Source: Pseudomonas donghuensis
GTDB lineage: Bacteria > Pseudomonadota > Gammaproteobacteria > Pseudomonadales > Pseudomonadaceae
Length of the DNA: 50,419 bases
Direction: 5' to 3'
NCBI RefSeq assembly: GCF_000259195.1
Contig: NZ_JH650765.1
Span: 32,276-82,694, forward strand
Shown: in pieces, positions 44,710-50,419 of the stretch
How the letters are laid out: each line of letters starts with the position of its first letter
Numbering within the stretch: the stretch's first letter is position 1
Made by a program: the position numbers and the translations under genes
The notes under the pieces: generated by a model
Databases searched by the model: none
Told to the model about the DNA's origin: nothing
Seen by the model: only the letters and a program-made list of their open reading frames with translations

Positions 44710-45369
44710 TTATAGACCCGGCGCGGCCGCAGGCACGGCGAGGATGAACTCGCGGTAACCGGAAAGAATCACGTAGCCGGCGAAATAGCAGAAAATGCCC
44801 GCCGACAGCAGGTACGACCAGGTCAGCAAGCGATCCCCCAACAACCGTCCGCCATGGCTGGCAATGCCGCACAACGACAGGCACCAGATCAGCCCGGCGG
44901 CAAAAAAACCGGAGAGAAACAGCCCGGCTTCGAACAGGCTGCCGCCACCGGAACGGGAAATCAGCACCCCGCCGACCGCGGCAAACCAAAGGATGGCGCT
45001 GGGCGACGACATGGCCAGGAAGATCCCGCGCATGAACTCGCGCCAGCCCGATTCCACGACCACCTCGCCACGGGTCTCCAGGTGGGCGTTGCCACGCAGC
45101 GCCGCCAGCAGCATCTTGATGGCAAACCACACCAGCAACACCGACCCGCCCAGCCACAACACCCAGCGTACCGTTTCAAATTGCAGCAGCACGGTCATCC
45201 CCGCCAATGCCGCAATGGCATACAGCAGGTCACCGACACAGGTGCCCAGCCCCAGCCAGAAACCCTGCAGGAAGCCTCGCTGCATGGCCAGGGTGATCAT
45301 GGCGATATTGGCAATGCCGATATCCAGGCACAACGACAAACTCAGCAGAAATCCATTTGAAAAAGGCAT
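44710..45369 (-). CDS. LysE/RhtB-family amino-acid exporter
   Basis: A 219-aa inner-membrane exporter with six hydrophobic segments. LSLSLCLDIGIANIAMITLA and GFWLGLGTCVGDLLYAIAAL near the N-terminus and FLAMSSPSAILWFAAVGG in the middle match the LysE family. The substrate amino acid is not predictable. It is a single gene; its 3' end is 48 bases from the small basic gene start. Confidence 0.87.
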   Translation of the reverse strand: MPFSNGFLLSLSLCLDIGIANIAMITLAMQRGFLQGFWLGLGTCVGDLLYAIAALAGMTVLLQFETVRWVLWLGGSVLLVWFAIKMLLAALRGNAHLETRGEVVVESGWREFMRGIFLAMSSPSAILWFAAVGGVLISRSGGGSLFEAGLFLSGFFAAGLIWCLSLCGIASHGGRLLGDRLLTWSYLLSAGIFCYFAGYVILSGYREFILAVPAAAPGL

Positions 45370-45450
45370 CGACGTTCCGTAACCGCTGTTGAGGGCAGGC
45401 GCTATTTAAACGGTTTTTCGCCGGGCTGTATTGGAAGAAATTGCCTTTAC

Positions 45451-45783
45451 TCAGGCTTGTGCTGCACGCTCAAACACTTCATCGGCCCATTGGTTGAGGC
45501 TCTTGCCTGCCGATTGAGCTGCGATGGTCGCCGCGGCATGGACTTCTGGCCTGATACGCAGCATGACTTTGCCGGAAGCGGGTTTTTCCGGCTTGACCCC
45601 ACGCTCGGCGCAATCGGCCAGGTAGTCATCCAGCGCCAGGTGAAACGCCTCGTGCAACTGCCTGACGGCGCTGGCGTGGAAGCTGATGATGTCACGCACA
45701 CCCAGGACACGACCGACGAAAATATCGTCCCGTGGATCGTATTCGACTCGGGCGGTGTAGCCCTTGTAGCTCATAGTGTTCAT
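45451..45783 (-). CDS. hicB: HicB-family antitoxin
   Basis: A 110-aa protein: N-terminal HicB RNase-H-like lobe (SYKGYTARVEYDPRDDIFVG and FHASAVRQLHEAFHLALDDY) plus a C-terminal ribbon-helix-helix (KVMLRIRPEVHAAATIAAQS) for DNA binding. It neutralises HicA and represses the operon. It overlaps the toxin gene by 4 bases (ATGA), with the toxin first, the typical HicAB order. Confidence 0.9.
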   Translation of the reverse strand: MNTMSYKGYTARVEYDPRDDIFVGRVLGVRDIISFHASAVRQLHEAFHLALDDYLADCAERGVKPEKPASGKVMLRIRPEVHAAATIAAQSAGKSLNQWADEVFERAAQA

Positions 45784-46034
45784 GGTTGAACTCCTGCCCG
45801 TAGAAGAAACTCGCGGGCTTCTTCCACCTGATATCGCTTGGCCTCTTTGCCCGGGTGCGGCCGGTGACAGCGCCAAAGCTGATCACCCAGGATCAACTTG
45901 ACCCTGGAGCCCTCACGTTCCTGCACTTGCCCGCCCAGATACAGCACTAGCGCCTCGATGTCGGTAAACACCAGGCTGGCGCTGGTCGGTGTGCGGAAGA
46001 TGCTGTCGAGGATCTTTCGATATCGATTGTTCAT
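45780..46034 (-). CDS. hicA: HicA-family toxin (mRNA interferase)
   Basis: An 84-aa HicA-type toxin, of the longer variant common in Pseudomonas: SLVFTDIEALVLYLGGQVQE, GSRVKLILGD and the His-containing WRCHRPHPGKEAKRYQVEEA. The His in this stretch is expected to be needed for RNA cleavage and translation arrest. No Shine-Dalgarno is visible before the ATG. A 7-bp dyad at 46042-46062 overlaps its promoter region. Confidence 0.87.
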   Translation of the reverse strand: MNNRYRKILDSIFRTPTSASLVFTDIEALVLYLGGQVQEREGSRVKLILGDQLWRCHRPHPGKEAKRYQVEEAREFLLRAGVQP

Positions 46035-46041
46035 CGGAAAA

Positions 46042-46062
46042 TGCTATCAAAATAAGATAGCA
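46042..46062. promoter_or_regulatory. HicAB operator dyad
   Basis: TGCTATC AAAATAA GATAGCA: perfect 7-bp inverted repeat, 7 bases before the hicA start, overlapping a possible promoter (TTGAAG, 15 bases, TATCTT). HicB C-terminal ribbon-helix-helix proteins bind such sites. Confidence 0.65.
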
Positions 46063-46091
46063 CTTTTTCCAATGCTTCAATTCAGGATTTT

Positions 46092-47048
46092 TCAATCACC
46101 CGCCAATACCTGCGCATACCGCTGCCGATCAATATTCGCCCCGCTGAGAATCACCGCCACCTTGCGCCCCTGCTGGCGCTCGCGCTCCTGGATCAGCGCG
46201 GCAAGCCCGGCGGCCCCTGCGCCTTCGGCGGTGTTGTGGGTGTCTTCGTGGTAGATGCGCATGGCCTGGGCCACTTCCTCATCGCTGACGCGCACGATGC
46301 GCGCGGCATGCTGGCGGATGATTTCGAACGCTTCGGGCAACGGCATGCGGCAGGCCATGCCGTCGGCGAAAGTATTGGCCGTGGCGGTGGTGACGATGCG
46401 GCCCTGCTCCAGGCTCTGGGCAAATGCGTCCGCAGCACTGGACACCACGCCGACGATTTCTGTGCGCAGGCCAAGCAGGTTGCGCGCCTGGATCAGCCCG
46501 CAGATGCCCGAGCCCATGCCGATCGGCACGTAGACGCAATCGAGCGCATGCACCGCCTCCAGCAACTCCAGGGCATAGGTGGCGACGCCGCGAATCAGCT
46601 CGGGGTGAAACGGCGGCACGCTCTCAAAGCCGTGCAACTCGGCCAGGCGCGCGGCCTCTTCGCGGGCCTGGTCAAAGTCGGCGCCGTGCTCGACCAGTTG
46701 GGCGCCAAGGGCGCGCATCGCCGCATTCTTCTCCCGCGAGTTGCCCTCGGGAACCACGATGATGATCGCCAGCCCGGCAGTGCGCGCGGCCAGGGCCATG
46801 CTCTGGCCGTGGTTGCCACGGGTCGCGGTGACCAGGCCACGTACCGTGGGCTTCTGTTCCCGCAACCACTGCACATACATCAGACCGCCGCGCACCTTGA
46901 AGGCGCCAGTCGGCGCGTGGTTCTCATGTTTGACCCAGACCTCGCAGCCCAGCCGTTCGGCCAGGCGCGGCCAGGCGTATTGCGCGGTGGCGGGAACGCT
47001 GGCATGAACCAGGCGGGCAGCATCTCGCAGGGCAGGCAGGTCGAACAT
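46092..47048 (-). CDS. Threonine/serine dehydratase (PLP fold type II)
   Basis: A 318-aa PLP enzyme. The PLP lysine is in KHENHAPTGAFKVRGG, the phosphate loop in GLVTATRGNHGQSMA-type and GSGICGLI stretches, and the C-terminal SGANIDR completes the fold. It has no regulatory ACT domain, as in catabolic or hydroxyaspartate-type dehydratases. The frame extends far upstream but the start at 47048 (MFDLPALRDAARL) has GAGG seven bases before it. It is divergent from the MocR regulator, which may control it. Confidence 0.88.
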   Translation of the reverse strand: MFDLPALRDAARLVHASVPATAQYAWPRLAERLGCEVWVKHENHAPTGAFKVRGGLMYVQWLREQKPTVRGLVTATRGNHGQSMALAARTAGLAIIIVVPEGNSREKNAAMRALGAQLVEHGADFDQAREEAARLAELHGFESVPPFHPELIRGVATYALELLEAVHALDCVYVPIGMGSGICGLIQARNLLGLRTEIVGVVSSAADAFAQSLEQGRIVTTATANTFADGMACRMPLPEAFEIIRQHAARIVRVSDEEVAQAMRIYHEDTHNTAEGAGAAGLAALIQERERQQGRKVAVILSGANIDRQRYAQVLAGD

Positions 47049-47094
47049 GAAACACCTCGGCAGGATCGGATTTGACCTGATCCTAGTCGCCGCG

Positions 47095-47125
47095 CATTGT
47101 ATGGGTAAATTCTTATATTGCATGG
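47095..47125. promoter_or_regulatory. Direct repeat, possible MocR operator
   Basis: CATTGTATGG (47095-47104) and TATTGCATGG (47116-47125) are a direct repeat 21 bases apart, two helix turns. Direct repeats over the promoter are typical operators of MocR regulators. They lie between the dehydratase and the MocR start (47136), so the second copy is almost at the start codon. Confidence 0.5.
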
Positions 47126-47135
47126 CCAACAATAA

Positions 47136-48479
47136 ATGTGGACCCCTACCCTCAGCGCCGATGCCCAGCCGCGCTACCTGGCCCTGGTCGACGCCATTGC
47201 CGCCGCCATCGAGCGCGGCGAACTGAAAGTCGGTGAACGTCTGCCGCCACAACGACGCCTGGCCTGGAACCTGGGGCTCAACCCCAGCACCACCCAGCAG
47301 GCCTACCGCGAAGCTGCAGCCCGGCATTTGGTTTCGGGGGAAGTCGGGCGTGGCACTTATGTGCTGGCCGGCAGCAAGGAGGCCACACTGTTTCGCCTCA
47401 AGCAGAAGGACCTGCAGCCGAGCCTGATCGACCTGTCGACCAATGTACCGGTGATCGACCCGGCCAACCGCGACAGCGAAACCACCTTGCAGGTGCTGTT
47501 GCAGGACGGCCAGGCGGGTTGCCTGGACCATTACCTGAGCGCCGAAGCGTTGCTGCGCGGCCGTGTGCACGGTGCCGCCTGGCTGGCCAACCGTGGCCTT
47601 GAGCTCAATGACCGGCAGTTGCTGCTGTGCGGTGGTGCCCAGCAGGGCTTGTTCACGGTGTTGCTGTCGCTGTGCCAGCCGGGTGAAGCGGTGCTGGTCG
47701 AAGCCCTCACCGCACCCGGTATCAAGGCCGCCTGCCGGCAGTTGCGCCTGCCGCTGCATGGTATCGCCCTGGACGATCAGGGCATTGTGCCAGACGACCT
47801 CGATCGGGTCGCCCGTGCCACCGGCGCGCGCATCATGGTGCTGACCCCGAGCCTGCACAATCCTACCGGTGCGTGCATGAGCAGCGCACGCCAACAGGCG
47901 ATCGCCGAGGTGGTCGAGCGCCATGACCTGCGGGTGATCGAAGATGATGTCTACGGCGCGCTGACCGACCAGCCACCGCTGTGGCGGTTGCTCGGGCACC
48001 GCGGCGTGTTGATCAGCAGCCTGTCGAAAACCGTTGGCGCCGGCCTGCGCCTGGGCTGGATCGTGGCTGATCCAGCCCTGCTGGCACAGGTCGATCCCCA
48101 TGCCCAGGCCACCCATTGGCAGGTGTCGCCACTGAACCTGCAGATCGCATGTCGCTGGATTGCCGATGGCACGGCGCAGCGGCGCCTGGCCTGGCAGCGC
48201 GAGGAAGTCCTCCAGCGCTGGCGCCTGGCCTGCAGAATTCTGGGTAGCCACCTGGTCAATAGCCAGCAGCCTTCCCCACACATCTGGGTCAAGGCCGGGC
48301 ACAGCGCCGCCCGCTTGACCGAGGCCTGCCGGGCCAGCGGCGTGGCGGTGGTGCCAGGCGACGTGTTTGCGGTAAAACAGCATGACCTGGAGGCGATCCG
48401 CATCAGCCTGTCGGCGGCTGGCAGCCGGGCCGAACTCAAACAGGCACTGGAGCACGTGGCAAAGGCGCTGGAGGCCTGA
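47136..48479 (+). CDS. MocR-type GntR regulator with aminotransferase domain
   Basis: A 447-aa protein: N-terminal GntR winged helix (about residues 12-78, GELKVGERLPPQRRLAWNLG) fused to a fold-type I aminotransferase-like domain with the PLP lysine in ISSLSKTVGAGLRLGW. The ATG is preceded by an AT-rich stretch with TATATT but no clear ribosome site, so the message is probably leaderless or nearly so. It is divergent from the dehydratase, which it may regulate. Its stop overlaps the AlkA start (TGATGA). Confidence 0.88.
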   Translation: MWTPTLSADAQPRYLALVDAIAAAIERGELKVGERLPPQRRLAWNLGLNPSTTQQAYREAAARHLVSGEVGRGTYVLAGSKEATLFRLKQKDLQPSLIDLSTNVPVIDPANRDSETTLQVLLQDGQAGCLDHYLSAEALLRGRVHGAAWLANRGLELNDRQLLLCGGAQQGLFTVLLSLCQPGEAVLVEALTAPGIKAACRQLRLPLHGIALDDQGIVPDDLDRVARATGARIMVLTPSLHNPTGACMSSARQQAIAEVVERHDLRVIEDDVYGALTDQPPLWRLLGHRGVLISSLSKTVGAGLRLGWIVADPALLAQVDPHAQATHWQVSPLNLQIACRWIADGTAQRRLAWQREEVLQRWRLACRILGSHLVNSQQPSPHIWVKAGHSAARLTEACRASGVAVVPGDVFAVKQHDLEAIRISLSAAGSRAELKQALEHVAKALEA

Positions 48480-49108
48480 TGAGCAAGCACGCTTTGTATG
48501 CCGAGGCGCAAACCTACCTCGCCGCCCTGGACCGACGATGGGCCGCGCACATCGAGGCAGTCGGTCCTTGCCTGCATCAACCCAAACCCACCCGCGACCC
48601 GTATCAGGCGCTGGTGCGGGCCATCGCCTACCAGCAACTGCACGCCAAGGCCGGCGATGCGATTCTCGGGCGCTTTCTGGCGCTCTACCCGGACACCGGG
48701 TTTCCCAGCCCCGAGCAGGTGCTGGCAACCACCCCTGAGCAATTGCGCGGTTGCGGCTTCTCGGCGAACAAACTGGCGACCATCCAGGGCATCGCCCGGG
48801 CACGGGTCGAAGGGCTGGTGCCGGACTATCAACAAGCCTCGGCACTGGCAGATGAAGCGCTGATCGAGCGCCTGGTCAACCTGCGTGGAGTAGGCCGCTG
48901 GACTGTCGAGATGCTGCTGATCTATACCCTGGAACGCATGGACATCCTGCCGGCCGACGACTTCGGCGTGCGCGAGGGCTATCGCCGCTTGCAGGGCCTG
49001 GAGAAGCAACCGACGCGCCGGCAGATGATCGATCTGGGCAAGCGCTGGAGCCCTTACCGGACCGTGGCCGCCTGGTACCTGTGGCGGGTACCGGCCAAGC
49101 GAGTTTGA
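48479..49108 (+). CDS. DNA-3-methyladenine glycosylase II (AlkA-like)
   Basis: A 209-aa HhH-GPD base-excision glycosylase removing alkylated bases. Helix-hairpin-helix is LVNLRGVGRWTVEMLLIYTL, and the catalytic Asp lies in LPADDFGVREGY. It has no N-terminal AlkA domain, as in the shorter bacterial form. It overlaps the MocR stop by one base and is 76 bases before the ada-like gene, so both alkylation-repair genes may share a transcript. Confidence 0.9.
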   Translation: MSKHALYAEAQTYLAALDRRWAAHIEAVGPCLHQPKPTRDPYQALVRAIAYQQLHAKAGDAILGRFLALYPDTGFPSPEQVLATTPEQLRGCGFSANKLATIQGIARARVEGLVPDYQQASALADEALIERLVNLRGVGRWTVEMLLIYTLERMDILPADDFGVREGYRRLQGLEKQPTRRQMIDLGKRWSPYRTVAAWYLWRVPAKRV

Positions 49109-49184
49109 ACGCAAGACCCGGAGTTCTTCCCGTGAGCCGCAGCCGTAGCCTGAACCCATCGATCAACGCCAGGAGCACCCCGTC

Positions 49185-50246
49185 ATGAGTACAGGCAAAC
49201 CACGGATCAGCGAATCCGACCCGCGCTGGCAGGCCATACTGGCCCGCGACCCGGCCGCTGACCAGGCCTTTGTCTACGCCGTGCGCACCACCGGTGTGTA
49301 CTGCCGGCCGAGCAGCACCTCGCGCCTGCCGCGCATCGACAATGTCGAGTTCTTCGACAGCGCCGAACAGGCCGAAGCCGCCGGCTACCGGCCGAGCAAG
49401 CGCCGCGGCGCCGACCAGACCCATGTCGCCGAACAGCACCGGGCCCAGGTCACCCGCGCCTGTGCCTTGATCGAAAGCGCCGACCCGGCGCCGAGCCTGA
49501 ACCAGCTGGCCGAACAGCTGAAGATGAGTCCGTTCCACTTTCACCGGGTGTTCAAGGCGGTGACCGGGCTGACGCCCAAGGCCTACGCCTCGGCCCACCG
49601 CGCGCGCAAGGTACGCGTTCAATTGCAGCAGTCGGCAACGGTCACCGACGCCTTGTACGAGGCCGGGTTCAACTCCAACAGCCGCTTCTACGAATCGAGC
49701 AATGCCCGCCTGGGCATGACCCCGGGCACCTATCGTGACGGTGGCGCCAACACCGACATCCGCTTTGCCATCGGCCAGTGTTCGTTGGGGGCGATTCTGG
49801 TGGCGCAGAGCGAACGGGGGATCTGCGCAATCCTGCTCGGTGACGACCCGCAGGCGCTGCTCAATGACCTGCAAGACAAGTTTCCCAAGGCCAACCTGAT
49901 CGGTGGCGACGCCGGGTTCGAAACCCTGGTGGCCAGGGTCGTGGGCTTTATCGAGGTGCCGGGCATCGGCCTGGACTTGCCACTGGACCTGCGCGGCACA
50001 GCGTTCCAGGAGCGGGTCTGGCAGGCTTTGCGGGCGATCCCGGCCGGCAGCACTGCCAGCTATGCCGAGATCGCCCAGCGGATTGGCTCCCCCAGGGCTG
50101 TGCGCGCCGTGGCCCAGGCCTGCGCGGCCAACGCCCTGGCTGTGGCCATCCCGTGTCACCGGGTGGTGCGCAGCGATGGCAACCTCTCGGGCTACCGCTG
50201 GGGCGTGGAGCGCAAGCGTGAGCTACTGGCGCGCGAGAGCCAGTGA
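49185..50246 (+). CDS. ada: Ada-type regulator/O6-methylguanine methyltransferase with a degenerate zinc site
   Basis: A 353-aa three-domain protein: Ada zinc-like domain (residues ~10-80), AraC helix-turn-helix (~88-186) and C-terminal O6-methylguanine-DNA methyltransferase with the active PCHRV at Cys324. The methyl-accepting site of the first domain is present (YCRPSSTSR, Cys40, equal to E. coli Cys38), but the other zinc cysteines are changed: Ser44 (E. coli Cys42), Ser71 (Cys69) and Arg74 (Cys72). The zinc cluster should not form, so sensing of methyl-phosphotriesters is doubtful while guanine repair and DNA binding look intact. The AlkA-like gene lies upstream. Confidence 0.93.
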   Translation: MSTGKPRISESDPRWQAILARDPAADQAFVYAVRTTGVYCRPSSTSRLPRIDNVEFFDSAEQAEAAGYRPSKRRGADQTHVAEQHRAQVTRACALIESADPAPSLNQLAEQLKMSPFHFHRVFKAVTGLTPKAYASAHRARKVRVQLQQSATVTDALYEAGFNSNSRFYESSNARLGMTPGTYRDGGANTDIRFAIGQCSLGAILVAQSERGICAILLGDDPQALLNDLQDKFPKANLIGGDAGFETLVARVVGFIEVPGIGLDLPLDLRGTAFQERVWQALRAIPAGSTASYAEIAQRIGSPRAVRAVAQACAANALAVAIPCHRVVRSDGNLSGYRWGVERKRELLARESQ

Positions 50247-50252
50247 GGCGGG

Positions 50253-50419
50253 TTACTGGAAGTTGACGTCGAAGGCCTGGTAGAAGGCGTTGCCGGTATC
50301 GGCGACCAGCCACAGCAGGACGATCACATGATGGCCGTGCTTGTTGCTGGGTAGCTTGACCTCATGTTCGACCTTGGCCTTGAGCTTGTCCTTATGCTCG
50401 TAATACGGCGTGTAGGGAT
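50253..50419 (-). CDS. C-terminal end of a probable AA10 (LPMO/chitin-binding) protein
   Basis: Only the last 55 residues are in the window (5' end beyond base 50419). They read YTPYYEHKDKLKAKVEHEVK, then LPSNKHGHHVIVLLWLVADT and GNAFYQAFDVNFQ to a TAA stop. The DTGNAFYQAFDVN end matches the C-terminus of AA10 lytic polysaccharide monooxygenases, which oxidise chitin or cellulose with copper. It converges on ada, with 6 bases between stops. Assignment is from a short fragment; the copper-binding N-terminal His is not visible. Confidence 0.6.
   Translation of the reverse strand, partial: PYTPYYEHKDKLKAKVEHEVKLPSNKHGHHVIVLLWLVADTGNAFYQAFDVNFQ

Noticed and set aside
47049..48845. Upstream extension of the dehydratase frame (total 917 aa)
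   Set aside because: The first ~600 codons are antisense to the MocR gene; the real start has a ribosome site at 47048.

Overview
The window is a gene-dense, GC-rich stretch of a Pseudomonas chromosome, most likely from the P. putida group. The gene families, the Pseudomonas-type REP palindromes and the gene order support this. From memory, and not checked here, the order resembles P. putida KT2440 from about PP_4519 to PP_4560. Parts of it match P. aeruginosa PA1418-PA1423 (gbuA region) and PA3286-PA3302 (KAS III, hrpA, fadD1, fadD2, phaJ1). I see no rRNA, tRNA, CRISPR array, prophage or insertion sequence. The content is mostly core genome with a few accessory islands.

Layout. 1-3.4 kb: end of a type I secretion locus (LapB-like ABC exporter, cut by the window edge, and LapC-like membrane fusion protein). 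3.5-9.6 kb: a DTW-domain tRNA modification protein, an Aer-like energy-taxis receptor, and a guanidinobutyrase/agmatinase locus (LysR regulator, ureohydrolase, sodium:solute symporter), then a 41-residue small protein. 9.8-17.2 kb: a LysR/MFS divergent pair, two DMT exporters, a DEAD-box helicase and a YbdG-type mechanosensitive channel. 17.4-23.8 kb: azoreductase, a small exported protein, a LysR - alpha/beta hydrolase - periplasmic cyclophilin - ABC exporter series, and a FemAB-like acyltransferase. 23.9-26.3 kb: OprO/OprP-type porin and an ECF sigma factor with a soluble zinc anti-sigma.

26.4-40.2 kb is a lipid and polyamine block: a KAS III of the PA3286 type, HrpA helicase, a gamma-glutamylpolyamine synthetase/oxidase pair (puuA/puuB-like) behind a possible leader ORF, tandem acyl-CoA ligases fadD1 and fadD2, a lipase-like hydrolase and the R-specific enoyl-CoA hydratase phaJ1. 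Together they could degrade fatty acids and divert beta-oxidation intermediates to fatty-acid synthesis or polyhydroxyalkanoate. 40.2-42.9 kb is a four-gene ECF42-type operon (SnoaL-like, DGPF, SRPBCC, sigma) with a matching promoter. 42.9-43.5 kb is a gene-free 513-bp element with long inverted-repeat ends. 43.5-50.4 kb: an AAC(6')-like acetyltransferase coupled to a GyrI-like protein, a tiny basic protein, a LysE exporter, a HicAB toxin-antitoxin pair, a threonine/serine dehydratase divergent from a MocR regulator, an AlkA-like glycosylase, an Ada-type protein lacking three of its four zinc cysteines, and the C-terminal end of a probable AA10 (LPMO-like) protein.

The points most worth following up are the degenerate Ada zinc site, a perfect 13-bp stem that would hide the azoR ribosome binding site, the leader ORF plus hairpins before the puuA-like gene, the ECF42 operon with its promoter, and the 513-bp inverted-repeat element. 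None of these proves a new system. The leader ORF and the azoR stem are the nearest to undescribed regulation.
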